Assembly (NCBI GenBank): GCA_030603365.1
Contig: JAUVXV010000012.1
Coordinates: 62,001-126,000 of the forward strand
Direction of reading: 5' to 3'
DNA length: 64,000 nucleotides
Origin: Candidatus Heimdallarchaeota archaeon
GTDB taxonomy: Archaea; Asgardarchaeota; Heimdallarchaeia; Heimdallarchaeales; Heimdallarchaeaceae
Below, in pieces: positions 1 to 8,641 of this stretch. Every line of letters starts with the position of its first letter. Position 1 is the first letter of the stretch. The notes beneath the pieces were generated by a model that saw only the letters and a list, made by a program, of their open reading frames with translations, made no database searches and was not told the DNA's origin. A program made the translations under genes and the position numbers.

Positions 1-11
1 AGATAAAATAA

Positions 12-656
12 TCATCTTTTCTTCTCTAATTCTTTATCTTTTTTTGCGATTCTTTCAACTAAATCTTTGAAACCACGAGGTTCTTGATCTGAGTCAAATG
101 TGAAAACAACAGGACGACGTTTACGTTCGACATCAAGTGCTCTAGCAATCTTTCCTGCTTCATATTTCTCTCTTACCTGGGATTTCTTTCCAATCCAGAC
201 ATATATTTCGTCATAAGCATCTAAAACAAAGGAATCATTTGATTTTAGGTTCTTATATTTTATTGGAACCTCTTTAGTTTGAATTGTGCCATCGTCTTTT
301 TGGATTATCTGAAGTAATTTATAATCAATATCCGCTTTCAATTCAAAGTGTTTTAAGAATCCAGGGGTATCACCTTCAATAACCTGAAAATCAAGTAATT
401 CTTTGAATTCTTCAGGTTCATCTCCTTCCATAATTGTTTTGATAAGTAGATCTTTGTTTTCTTCTTCGACAACCTTAGCTGTCCAAGCACCTACAGCTTT
501 ATCATCACAATAAGATTTAGACCCTAACCAAATCCAAATATGAGTGGATGTTGTAATAAGATAAACATCACCATTTAGAAATTTATAAGGTTCTTTTACT
601 GGATTTAGCCTTTTTCTAACTACGTGATAAACATTCATGTTAACACTTATTTTCAT
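12..656 (-). CDS. Two-repeat gelsolin-like actin-regulating protein
   Basis: The 214-residue product contains two gelsolin-type repeats, roughly residues 8-105 and 110-208. The second repeat has the clear family signature NDSFVLDAYDEIYVWIGKKS (about 140-159), and the first has the matching GDVYLITTSTHIWIWLGSKS. There is no signal peptide or membrane segment, so it should be cytosolic. Gelsolin repeats bind actin, often with calcium, and in Asgard archaea short two-repeat forms are known to act on actin filaments; that role here is inferred from the family. It is a stand-alone gene read leftward, complete with its stop at the window edge. Its presence is the best marker that this is an Asgard genome. 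Confidence 0.9.
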   Translation of the reverse strand: MKISVNMNVYHVVRKRLNPVKEPYKFLNGDVYLITTSTHIWIWLGSKSYCDDKAVGAWTAKVVEEENKDLLIKTIMEGDEPEEFKELLDFQVIEGDTPGFLKHFELKADIDYKLLQIIQKDDGTIQTKEVPIKYKNLKSNDSFVLDAYDEIYVWIGKKSQVREKYEAGKIARALDVERKRRPVVFTFDSDQEPRGFKDLVERIAKKDKELEKKR

Positions 657-753
657 CAGAGCATAAAAGATTTATGAAAAAAGCAATCGTATAACTTATT
701 TTTTGATTGCTTAACTCGTAAGATTTTAATAGTTTTAAGAAGATAAAATCCTT

Positions 754-1422
754 ATGAGTAATCTAGGCAACGAAGAATCACTTTTTGCTGATGAAGAAGA
801 TGAACCTTTGTGGAAACAGATAACAGAGAAAATTAAACCTTTTCTTACTCAAGAAGATATTGTTAACATGGATTTGGATAGTTTTTCTGCTCTAGTTAAA
901 AGATTACATGGAATCAAAGAGCTTACAGAGCATGAGATGTCCTATGCAAAAAAGAATAGAGATTTGATTTTGATTAGAATGGGTCTTTTCCATAATATTC
1001 CAGATCTAACTGAAGATGATTTAGAGGTAGCGCTGAAGCAAATATCTGTCAGATTAGCAACCTACTATTATAGTAATAATGTAGCTAACTCGTTAGAAGA
1101 AGCTCAAAATATTGTTTTAGAAGTTATGCGACAAGGTTTTACAACCAGTGTAACCGTCAGCTTAAATCCTGAAGAAGAGATAATTAAACTTAGAGAGAAA
1201 CTAAGTATCATTTCAAGGGTTAATCTTGAAAATGCAAAAGACATTGCATCTTTACTAACCAAAACTAAGGATAAACTGATGAACATAGGAATATCAGGCT
1301 CTGTTTTTTATGAGATAGAAAAATTCTGTCAAATGCTTAAAAGGCAAAGAGAAGAAGATCTACCAACTAAAACTGAAATACTAGATGCCTCCTTTGAATG
1401 GCAAGTCAAAATTCAAAAGTGA
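754..1422 (+). CDS. Conserved helical protein of unknown function
   Basis: The 222-residue product is not recognised. It begins with an acidic tail (residues 1-20, rich in Asp/Glu), then is predicted from composition to be mainly alpha-helical with amphipathic stretches, without Cys clusters, signal peptide or membrane segments. It is followed 5 bases later by the methyltransferase-like gene, so the two are probably co-transcribed. The ATG at 754 follows a short AT-rich leader and I see no strong Shine-Dalgarno. A regulatory or scaffolding role is possible but nothing in the sequence shows it. Confidence 0.7.
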   Translation: MSNLGNEESLFADEEDEPLWKQITEKIKPFLTQEDIVNMDLDSFSALVKRLHGIKELTEHEMSYAKKNRDLILIRMGLFHNIPDLTEDDLEVALKQISVRLATYYYSNNVANSLEEAQNIVLEVMRQGFTTSVTVSLNPEEEIIKLREKLSIISRVNLENAKDIASLLTKTKDKLMNIGISGSVFYEIEKFCQMLKRQREEDLPTKTEILDASFEWQVKIQK

Positions 1423-1427
1423 GTGTA

Positions 1428-2156
1428 ATGAAAGAAGATGCAGATATACCCAAAATACCTACAATAGAAAGTCAGGAAGATGAAATTGGTACTAATGACA
1501 AATCCGACCAAGAGACACCTGGACCTATGCACAATATATCTACAAAAATCAAAGAAACGGTAAATATAGATTTATTTCTACCTCAAATACACAAATGGAT
1601 TTCTGATAAAATCAAACCAGGACCAACACTAATAATTGGAGAAAAAATCGGTGAGTTTGCTGTAAATATTTCTGAAAAAGTCCCTAGTGTTATTGCAAGA
1701 GAAAGTACTTCTTCATATGTTAGTCCAAAAGCTGAAGTGAAAGACGAATCTGATTTAGGTAAAATAGATTTGAAACCTTTTGATTTAGAAAAATTATCAT
1801 CAATTCAAGATATTTTTATCAATATTATAGTAATTTTTACTTTACGTAAAATTGATAGAGAGCATCAACAACTTCTCTTGGCTCAATGTAAAAGAATGCT
1901 TGCTAGAGATGGGCAACTCATAGTTGTAGGAGAATTCTACCCTAAATCTGTGTTCCTCTTGCCTATTGCATTTACTAAAGAAAGTATCAGAATTTTCAAA
2001 AGTAAATTATTGAAGAAAAAGATCAATAAACCAATTACAAAGATAGATAAGCTAGCTAATGAACTTGAATTAAAATTCTATGATGTTAAATATGATGCTG
2101 GTGGAAGAATCAGAACATATGTTTTAACTAAGCGTTGGGGAGCTTTAGTCAGCTGA
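1428..2156 (+). CDS. Class I methyltransferase-like protein (degenerate)
   Basis: After a low-complexity acidic N-terminus (about 45 residues), the product shows the outline of a Rossmann-type SAM methyltransferase: a first strand and turn at GPTLIIGEKIGEFA, and the late helix-strand pair CKRMLARDGQLIVVGEF typical of methyltransferase motif IV-V. The usual GxGxG loop is poor, so SAM binding is uncertain and it may be inactive. I chose the ATG at 1428, five bases after the upstream stop with a GTGAG sequence before it; an in-frame ATG at 1398 would overlap the upstream gene. The gene ends in a 12-base convergent overlap with the MazG gene. Confidence 0.55.
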   Translation: MKEDADIPKIPTIESQEDEIGTNDKSDQETPGPMHNISTKIKETVNIDLFLPQIHKWISDKIKPGPTLIIGEKIGEFAVNISEKVPSVIARESTSSYVSPKAEVKDESDLGKIDLKPFDLEKLSSIQDIFINIIVIFTLRKIDREHQQLLLAQCKRMLARDGQLIVVGEFYPKSVFLLPIAFTKESIRIFKSKLLKKKINKPITKIDKLANELELKFYDVKYDAGGRIRTYVLTKRWGALVS

Positions 2157-2507
2157 TTTTTGGCTTTTACCCCATTTTATTTCCTCATCTGTTAACGATC
2201 CAATGGGATATTTGGTATTGCTCTTCTGTAGTTTACTCAAAATTGCTTTCTCTAAATCTACTCCTAGTTCATGAGAAAGTAAAAGAAAGTATATAGCGAC
2301 GTCAGCAACTTCATCATTAATTTGAGAACGAATTTTGGATAGACCTTCTTTAATTTCTTCGTCTTTCTGCCATTGTATTAATTCAAACAATTCTCCAATT
2401 TCAATTATTAGAGATAGTGAAAGGTTTTTTGGAGTATGATATTTCTCCCAATCCCTTGCATTTCTAAAATCTAAAATACGATCAGTTAACTCTTTTAAGG
2501 AACTCAC
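2145..2507 (-). CDS. MazG-like nucleotide pyrophosphohydrolase
   Basis: This 120-residue protein matches the short MazG/dCTP-pyrophosphatase family in length and motifs: ExxE (E36-E39 within EIGELFE) followed about 27 residues later by ExxD (E66-D69 within NDEVADV), the magnesium ligands of the all-alpha NTP-PPase fold. Such enzymes hydrolyse non-canonical or excess nucleoside triphosphates to monophosphates in the cytosol. The GTG at 2507 is used as start because translation from it gives the family N-terminus. The 3' end overlaps the convergent methyltransferase-like gene by 12 bases. Substrate cannot be told from sequence. Confidence 0.85.
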   Translation of the reverse strand: MSSLKELTDRILDFRNARDWEKYHTPKNLSLSLIIEIGELFELIQWQKDEEIKEGLSKIRSQINDEVADVAIYFLLLSHELGVDLEKAILSKLQKSNTKYPIGSLTDEEIKWGKSQKSAD

Positions 2508-2549
2508 AAAAACTGAAAAGAAGAGTAATAATTAACTCTTTCTCTTAAA

Positions 2550-3629
2550 TCAACCAACTTTAACAGTCCAGTTGAATCTATCTGGTATTTTGCCTGTTTG
2601 AATTCCTATTAATTCATCGTAGAGGTGTTTTGTAATAGGACCTACTTCTCCTCCATTGATAGTATAGTTTTCTTGTTTGAAGAAAATTTCTCCAATTGGA
2701 GTGATTGATGCAGCTGTTCCAACAAAGAAAGCCTCAGTACATTGATTGTTCTTAATCTGTTCAGCTAAAACATTAATATCTAGCATTTCTTCATGAGTTG
2801 TATAACCTAAATTCTCAGCAAGTTCTAGTACAGATTTTCTTGTTATCCCTGGTAGAATAGTACCTATTAGAGGAGGAGTATAAAGTTCATCATCGACAAC
2901 GAATATGATATTCATCGCACTCCCCTCATCAATATATTTTCTCTCCAATGAATCTAACCAAATAACCTGAGGATAACCAAGGTCCTTGGCTTTTTGTGTT
3001 TCATAGAGAGTTCCAGCATAGTTACCTCCAGTCTTTGCTTCTCCTGTACCTCCTGGAGTAGCTCTTACATTTTCAGTTGCTACATAAGCTTTCGTTGGTT
3101 TAAACCCATCTTTGAAGAAATACCCAACAGGTGATAATATCACAAAGAAATAGTATTCGTTACTTGGTCTTAAACCGAGATAAGTCTCAGAAGCGATCAT
3201 TGTCGGTCTAATATAGAGAGATGTTCCAGGAGATTTAGGAACCCATTCCTTATCTACTCGAACCACTTCTATAATAGCTTTTACAAAAAGATCTTTGTTC
3301 AGTTTCGGCATACACATTCTTTCAGCTGAAAGATTCATTCTTTCTGCATTTTCATAAGGTCTGAATAAATTAATAGTATCGTCAGGATGACGAAAAGCTT
3401 TCATTCCTTCAAATATCTCTTGGCTATAGTGAAGGACTGCACAAGCTGGATCCATTTCAAACGGTTGGTAAGGAATAATTCTTGGATTCTGCCATTTAGA
3501 ATCATTGTAGTGCATAAAGAACATGTGATTAGTAAAAGTTTTACCGAAAACAAGCTCAGAGTCTTCAGGAATTGGTTTTTTTTGCTCATCTTTGCATAAA
3601 AGTATAGGAATGTCCATGAATTCACTCAT
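2550..3629 (-). CDS. ilvE: Branched-chain amino acid aminotransferase
   Basis: The 359-residue product is a fold-type IV PLP aminotransferase of the long (BCAT) type. It has the family block QEIFEGMKAFR (residues 70-80), the PLP-binding lysine in GEAKTGGNYAG (about K199), and the cofactor-contacting glutamate in DEGSAMN (about E235). It interconverts branched-chain amino acids and their 2-oxo acids with glutamate/2-oxoglutarate, in the cytosol, for synthesis or catabolism of Leu, Ile and Val. No other branched-chain biosynthetic gene lies nearby, so a catabolic role next to glutamate dehydrogenase and peptidases in this window is reasonable but inferred. A second ATG four codons in is an alternative start. 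Confidence 0.93.
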   Translation of the reverse strand: MSEFMDIPILLCKDEQKKPIPEDSELVFGKTFTNHMFFMHYNDSKWQNPRIIPYQPFEMDPACAVLHYSQEIFEGMKAFRHPDDTINLFRPYENAERMNLSAERMCMPKLNKDLFVKAIIEVVRVDKEWVPKSPGTSLYIRPTMIASETYLGLRPSNEYYFFVILSPVGYFFKDGFKPTKAYVATENVRATPGGTGEAKTGGNYAGTLYETQKAKDLGYPQVIWLDSLERKYIDEGSAMNIIFVVDDELYTPPLIGTILPGITRKSVLELAENLGYTTHEEMLDINVLAEQIKNNQCTEAFFVGTAASITPIGEIFFKQENYTINGGEVGPITKHLYDELIGIQTGKIPDRFNWTVKVG

Positions 3630-3704
3630 TGGCGAATGAAAAGAAAAATCATTTAAAAAAGTTTGTCTGTCTATAGGCTTCAGTTACCAAAATAAGCAAA
3701 ATTG

Positions 3705-4721
3705 TTATTTTAGTTTTCTAATTTCAAGAAGATCAGAGAAATGTTGTCTTACAGCTTTTCTTGATGGCCAAAGTCTTAATGTTCTTGATATGTAATATCT
3801 TCCACCTTTCAAGTAAATTACATCAGGTTTCAGCAATGGACTCCATAAATGAGCTATTTGAATTGAAACTGCTGCTCTTAATGATTTCTTAAAATCTGCA
3901 AGTTTGATATTAATCTTATTCTTCTTCATTTCATCTATATAGATTTTCAACAATTCATTAAAGGTAAAAGGAAGTTCGTTCAATTTGACTCTAAATCCTT
4001 CAACATGGAAAGGTAATAGGTCATAGAAATGGAGAAAATCCCAAGCAGGAGGGGCAATTACGCATTCTTGCCAATCTAGAAGATATATTTTAGATGAGGT
4101 TTGTAGGAAGTTATAAGTCCATGTTCCTCCATGGATTAAGGTTTGACCTGATGAAAGGAATTTTTTAATAAAATCTTTTGAGTTCAAGTCTTTTTTCACA
4201 ATTTCTAAATCTGTTTTTGTTAGAGGAGTTTTACCTTCGTAATGCTCAGCTATTTTCAAAGCTTTATTAATATTTGATATAAGATTTGACTTTATAGTTT
4301 TCCATTCAATTTCATTCACTACTGGAATATTATCAAACTCTTTACTGTCAGTTTTATTATAAAATTTGGAGTGTAGTTTAGCTATCTCTCTTAAGGCAGC
4401 TTCTATGTTCTCCTTTGTCCAGTCTTTGGGATGAATGCTTTTAGGGATTTTTTCCAATAAAATCCAAGGAACATCAGAGGATTTAGAAATTGCGATTATT
4501 TTTGGTGTGGGAATTTTATGTTTTGTAGCGATTTTTGAATATACCAACCATTCTACTTTTGTTGTATTTTGTTTCAGAATACCTATCTTTGATTTTCCCC
4601 AAGAAATCTCTGAAACTTTTGCTGTGGATGTACCAACTAAATCTTTTCTAAATTTGATTTCTTTTGAATCGATCTTGAGTTTTTTGGCAACTTCATCTAG
4701 AATAGATAGACTGTTCAACAA
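3705..4721 (-). CDS. APH/CHK-fold kinase-like protein with HGG in place of HGD
   Basis: The 338-residue product resembles the aminoglycoside-phosphotransferase/choline-kinase-like family: N-lobe with a lysine-containing strand (GILKQ, K50) and hinge VPWILLEKIP, then the C-lobe block LIHGGTWTYNFL (194-205) and LLDWQ (D216, metal-binding). In the family the first block is HGDxWxxN, where the Asp is the catalytic base; here it is Gly199 (GGA codon), while N204 and D216 are kept. It may therefore be a pseudokinase or use another base. It is a single gene, divergent from the plus-strand run that starts at 4858. Substrate unknown. Confidence 0.7.
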   Translation of the reverse strand: MLNSLSILDEVAKKLKIDSKEIKFRKDLVGTSTAKVSEISWGKSKIGILKQNTTKVEWLVYSKIATKHKIPTPKIIAISKSSDVPWILLEKIPKSIHPKDWTKENIEAALREIAKLHSKFYNKTDSKEFDNIPVVNEIEWKTIKSNLISNINKALKIAEHYEGKTPLTKTDLEIVKKDLNSKDFIKKFLSSGQTLIHGGTWTYNFLQTSSKIYLLDWQECVIAPPAWDFLHFYDLLPFHVEGFRVKLNELPFTFNELLKIYIDEMKKNKINIKLADFKKSLRAAVSIQIAHLWSPLLKPDVIYLKGGRYYISRTLRLWPSRKAVRQHFSDLLEIRKLK

Positions 4722-4818
4722 ATCACCGGTATTTCTTGATTTCCTTTCATCTTCTTAACTATTTCTACAAAAATTCAATTCACTATAAAAGGAGAGAATG
4801 ATTCATTGCAAAAAAGAG

Positions 4819-4826
4819 TTTATAAG
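4819..4826 (+). promoter_or_regulatory. Probable TATA box upstream of the 4858 gene
   Basis: The sequence TTTATAAG lies 32 bases before the ATG at 4858, the expected position for an archaeal TATA box giving a short leader. It would drive the plus-strand run from 4858 to 7237. Confidence 0.5.
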
Positions 4827-4857
4827 TAAGTTAATTTTACTTTAAAGGGCGATATTT

Positions 4858-5784
4858 ATGAGTAAACATGTTGTTTCTGTTTCTTTAGGTTCTTCAATTA
4901 GAGATTATAAACATGAATATACTTTAGCAAATGAAACTATCATAGTTGAGCGAATTGGTACTAATGGAGATATGAAGAAGTACAAAGAATTGATTGAGAG
5001 CTTAGACGGTAAGGTTGATGTTTTTGGAGTTGGAGGGGCAGACATGTATCTTCGTAGAGAGGACAAAAGATACAAGATAAGAGACGTTTGGAAAAAACTA
5101 ATCAAGAATGTTAAAGAAACTCCTATAGTAGATGGAGGAGGCATAAAAAGCACCTTAGAAGCCAATATAATGCAATATATTGAGACTAAATTACCAGAGG
5201 AAGCTGAAGAAGACAGAACATCACTGATAATGTGTGCTGTTGATAGATGGCATCAAGCAGAAAGTGTATGGGAGTTTGTTGGACAAAATAGAAAAATGGT
5301 TACATTTGGTGATTTATTATGGGGTTTCAAACTGGGTATACCCCTTCACAGAATGGCAACTGTAAAAGTTGTAGCAAGAATTTTACTACCTCCTGTTAGC
5401 AAATTGCCTTTCAGTTGGCTCTATCCAACGGGTGAAAAACAAGAAGTTCACAGTCCTTCATTTATTAAACATTTCATAAAAGCAAAGTGGATAGTTGGAG
5501 ATTTTCTGTTTATTAAACGAAATATGCCTTTAGATGAGATGAAAGGAAAAATAGTAGTTACTAATACTACAACTGCAGAAGATGTGAAACAATTAAAAGA
5601 AATAGGAATAAAATACATTATTACTTCCACACCCAGAGTAGGAGGAAGATCTTTTGGAACAAATGTATTGGAAGCTGCCATTGTTGCTTTGAGTGGAGAA
5701 AAGAGAGAGCTAACAAGAGCTGAATATGAAGAATTCTTGAAAAAACTAAAAATTGAACCCGTAATTGAGAAATTACAAGAGTAG
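4858..5784 (+). CDS. Conserved protein of the family annotated quinate 5-dehydrogenase
   Basis: The 308-residue product starts with VVSVSLGSSIRDYKHE, followed by ERIGTNGDM and a VDVFGVGGADMYL block and VDGGGIKSTLE. I recall this set of motifs from bacterial and archaeal proteins that databases call quinate 5-dehydrogenase, but the biochemical basis for that name is weak and no shikimate or quinate genes are nearby. No signal peptide or transmembrane segment is evident. It is the first gene of a tight plus-strand group: the next gene begins 8 bases after its TAG stop. The operon partners (nucleotidyltransferase and PAP2 phosphatase) suggest a role in polar metabolite or lipid head-group metabolism, which is inference. 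Confidence 0.55.
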   Translation: MSKHVVSVSLGSSIRDYKHEYTLANETIIVERIGTNGDMKKYKELIESLDGKVDVFGVGGADMYLRREDKRYKIRDVWKKLIKNVKETPIVDGGGIKSTLEANIMQYIETKLPEEAEEDRTSLIMCAVDRWHQAESVWEFVGQNRKMVTFGDLLWGFKLGIPLHRMATVKVVARILLPPVSKLPFSWLYPTGEKQEVHSPSFIKHFIKAKWIVGDFLFIKRNMPLDEMKGKIVVTNTTTAEDVKQLKEIGIKYIITSTPRVGGRSFGTNVLEAAIVALSGEKRELTRAEYEEFLKKLKIEPVIEKLQE

Positions 5785-5791
5785 AAAATAA

Positions 5792-6604
5792 ATGGAAAAA
5801 CACAATGCGATAATATTTGCAGGAAGTTCAGAGAGGGATGCTGTATTATGTGAACAAGAGAATGTTCCTAAAAAAGGTTTCATCAAATTAGGGGACAAGA
5901 TATTTCTAGAACGAATAGTTAATGAATTTGTAAAGTGTGAAGAAGTTGGAGATATCTATATTAGTGGTATGGCTAAAGAAGAATGGGATACAGATTTACC
6001 AGTCATTTTCAATGAAGATCTTAGCAGTCTTTTTGATAAAACAATAAATATCTATTACAAATTTATTGTAAAGAAAAAAAATTACTCTAATATTATTATC
6101 TTGTTTACTAGTGATGGTCCTTTAATCAAAGCTGAAATGATTTCCAATCAGATAAGAAGATGCAAAGAAGCTTCAGGGGGAGAATTAGATGGGATTTTTT
6201 ATTATGGGTTTGTTAAGAAGGAAACTATGGAAGCTAAATTCCCAGACTCAAGAAGAACTTATGCCACTTTCAAGAAACTTCAAGTTTGTGGTGGAGATTT
6301 AACTATTGCTAATATCGAAAAAATGCTAAATCATAAGAAAGTTATTGATGATTTGTTTGAACACAGAAAAAATGTTATGGCTCAAATGTTAGTTCTAAAT
6401 CCTTTCTTAGTTATTCAGTTTATGCTCAAACGACTTCCCCTTGCGAAATTTGTGAAATCAGTTAATCGCAGGATTTTCAAGGTTGAAAAAGGAGTTTATG
6501 GCGTCTTAGGGGATGATGCGGAATTAGCCATGGATGCTGATAAACCCCACCAATTGGAAGAGATTAGAAGATATTACAATGAAAACAAAGACATCTATGA
6601 TTAA
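5792..6604 (+). CDS. MobA-like NTP transferase domain protein
   Basis: The 270-residue product has a nucleotidyltransferase (NTP_transf_3/MobA-like GT-A) fold: the N-terminal signature AIIFAGSSERD then KGFIKLGDKIFLE replaces the classical LAGGxSxRMGxxK, with an acidic strand end at LFTSDGPLI (about 105-113), the likely metal-binding site. The C-terminus carries LGDDAELAMDADKPHQLEE, typical of this branch. It would couple an NTP to a phosphorylated small molecule. A close paralogue lies at 32987-33796 with the same length and order of motifs. It follows the 4858 gene by 8 bases and is probably co-transcribed. The substrate cannot be named. Confidence 0.75.
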   Translation: MEKHNAIIFAGSSERDAVLCEQENVPKKGFIKLGDKIFLERIVNEFVKCEEVGDIYISGMAKEEWDTDLPVIFNEDLSSLFDKTINIYYKFIVKKKNYSNIIILFTSDGPLIKAEMISNQIRRCKEASGGELDGIFYYGFVKKETMEAKFPDSRRTYATFKKLQVCGGDLTIANIEKMLNHKKVIDDLFEHRKNVMAQMLVLNPFLVIQFMLKRLPLAKFVKSVNRRIFKVEKGVYGVLGDDAELAMDADKPHQLEEIRRYYNENKDIYD

Positions 6605-6667
6605 GAAAAAGATTTTCTGTATGCAATAAGAAGCAGTCTTATTAATAAGAAAAATGTGAGAGTTCTA

Positions 6668-7237
6668 ATGGCTGATTTATTTCGTAAAATTGATGAATGG
6701 GATAAGAAATTTTCCAAGAGAATGGGGGAGACCTCTCAAGGAATGCTCAAATTTGCTAGTTTCTTAGCCCTTTCAGGTAATGCTCAGCCATGGATGATTG
6801 TTTCCTTTCTTTTCTTTGTTTTTGATATCTTTTTCAAACATAGATCTGACAATCTAGTTCAGCTTATTATCGCTGGAATAGGTGGTCTAACATCAGCCAT
6901 AATCAAACACATCACAAAAAGAAAAAGACCGAACGAAGAAGTAGCTCTAAAATATATCGCAACAGGAGACCACTGGAGTTTTCCAAGTGGTCATGCTACA
7001 AGGATGGGATGCTTAGCAATGTTTATGACACTCTATTATCCTACTTTTGGATGGATAATAATTATTTGGGCAATAGGCGTCAATTATGGTAGAATAGCCT
7101 TGCAAATACATTACTTCCTAGATATAATAGGGGGGACAATACTAGGAGCAGGTTTTGGAGTCGTAGCTTACTTCATAATGGATTATCTTGATGTAATTTT
7201 AGATCCAATATCAAACTGGTTTCCAACTATTTGGTAG
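6668..7237 (+). CDS. PAP2-family membrane phosphatase
   Basis: All three PAP2 acid-phosphatase motifs are present: KHITKRKRP (about 80-88), the PSGH motif in SFPSGHAT (about 104-111) and a GRxxxxxHxxxD motif in GRIALQIHYFLD (about 141-152). Between them are about five hydrophobic helices, so the protein is an integral membrane enzyme of roughly 190 residues, as usual for the family. It would dephosphorylate lipid phosphates or isoprenoid pyrophosphates at the membrane. The ATG at 6668 is preferred over the upstream GTG at 6656, because the GTGAG at 6656 fits as a ribosome-binding site. It lies 63 bases after the nucleotidyltransferase gene in the same direction. Confidence 0.88.
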   Translation: MADLFRKIDEWDKKFSKRMGETSQGMLKFASFLALSGNAQPWMIVSFLFFVFDIFFKHRSDNLVQLIIAGIGGLTSAIIKHITKRKRPNEEVALKYIATGDHWSFPSGHATRMGCLAMFMTLYYPTFGWIIIIWAIGVNYGRIALQIHYFLDIIGGTILGAGFGVVAYFIMDYLDVILDPISNWFPTIW

Positions 7238-7292
7238 ATAGAACCTTTATAAGTGTGAGTTGTATTAGTTTTATGCTTAAATACTGAAGAGA

Positions 7293-8573
7293 GTGATTAG
7301 GATATCATTTATTAAAAATAATCTGATGAATATATTTGCTACTACACTCGTAATTAGTATAATGATTTTTGGAGTAGTTTGGATAATTGTTGGACCAGAA
7401 ATGGAGACAGAACCACCAATAATAGTGGATATACCAGAGAAATATACTCCTCATGAACCTATTATCATTAAAAACGACCAGAACTTCACAGATTACTGTT
7501 TTCCTGGTAATGGAACTGAAGTTGATCCCTTCTTAATTGAAGGCTATCACATTAACAGCAGCGTTGATGCCATACAAATAACCCAAACGACAAAACACTT
7601 TGTGATTCGTAATTGCAAACTTGAAGCTGAGAGGAGAGGAATTTACATAACATTCGTGGCTCAAAAAACCGTTAAGATAGAAAACAATATCGTAGCAAGT
7701 TATATTCTTATTGGGAATAGTCATTTTGTAGAAATTCAAGACAACTCGCTTATTAAAGGTGAATCTAGTGGAATGGGTTTAATAGGTTCAGATCACTCAA
7801 TTATAAGGAATAACTCAATACTCGGTGAAGGTTTTTTTGCGATGAGTGTGTATGGAGATTATTGTTTGATAGAAAATAATAGCGTCTATTCAAGCAAAAT
7901 TATTTATCTTAATGTAGGTATAGCTTTTCAAGGAACTGGAACAATAATCAGAAATAACACAATAGAGAATCAATATTGGGGATTATACCTCACTGGTGGT
8001 AACTCTAATTTAATTACCAATAATAGCATTAAGGGATGTCTTGAAGGAGTTTATGCTCAGACTATATTTCTTACTAATATAACAAATAATTTCTTATTTA
8101 ATAACACGTTAAAAGGTATACATTTCTCTAAATGTGGATCTAATGATATCTACTTTAACCATTTTGAAAAGAATAATCTCAGTGTAGAGATTTATGAGAG
8201 CTATTTCAATGATATAGCAAACAATACTTTCCTGTTGAATTATATAGGTGTAGAGATTCGAGTAGGCTTTCCAGGAACTATTTCTTATGTCCCTTCTTCC
8301 AACAATACTGTAAAATATAATCTATTTGCTCATAATACGCTCTATGGGGTTAAAAATTCAATTTATTCTAGGTACTCAAAAATCTACCTAAACTCTTTCT
8401 ATTCAAACAACATTTTTGGTACCTCACAAGCATATGATAATGGTTTCTTTGGTGAATGGTATTATTTTGGTACTCTAGGGAATTATTGGGATGATTGGAC
8501 GGTTGGAGAATATGTCATAGATGGAAATAGCAATTCGACAGATGCTTATCCATTATCAGAACCCCCAGTTTAA
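7293..8573 (+). CDS. Exported right-handed beta-helix (NosD-like) protein
   Basis: The product (426 residues from the GTG at 7293; an ATG at 7326 is possible) has an N-terminal signal anchor with basic residues followed by a hydrophobic stretch, then many short repeats of the type NNSIxGxxxGIxLxxxxxNxIxxN, diagnostic of a right-handed parallel beta-helix of the NosD/pectate-lyase-like class. It ends with a GTSQAYDNG...GNYWDDW block and DAYPLSEPP, shared with the helix protein at 57821. The GTG start is kept because it supplies the positive charges in front of the membrane segment. These domains bind or cleave surface polysaccharides; no catalytic site can be assigned. No C-terminal anchor is seen. 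Confidence 0.8.
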   Translation: MIRISFIKNNLMNIFATTLVISIMIFGVVWIIVGPEMETEPPIIVDIPEKYTPHEPIIIKNDQNFTDYCFPGNGTEVDPFLIEGYHINSSVDAIQITQTTKHFVIRNCKLEAERRGIYITFVAQKTVKIENNIVASYILIGNSHFVEIQDNSLIKGESSGMGLIGSDHSIIRNNSILGEGFFAMSVYGDYCLIENNSVYSSKIIYLNVGIAFQGTGTIIRNNTIENQYWGLYLTGGNSNLITNNSIKGCLEGVYAQTIFLTNITNNFLFNNTLKGIHFSKCGSNDIYFNHFEKNNLSVEIYESYFNDIANNTFLLNYIGVEIRVGFPGTISYVPSSNNTVKYNLFAHNTLYGVKNSIYSRYSKIYLNSFYSNNIFGTSQAYDNGFFGEWYYFGTLGNYWDDWTVGEYVIDGNSNSTDAYPLSEPPV

Positions 8574-8641
8574 TTGAATTTCAGAAGAAAAAAATTAGGA
8601 TAATAGAAAAAGGTTAAATTAGAGTAATTTTCGTTTCCTTT

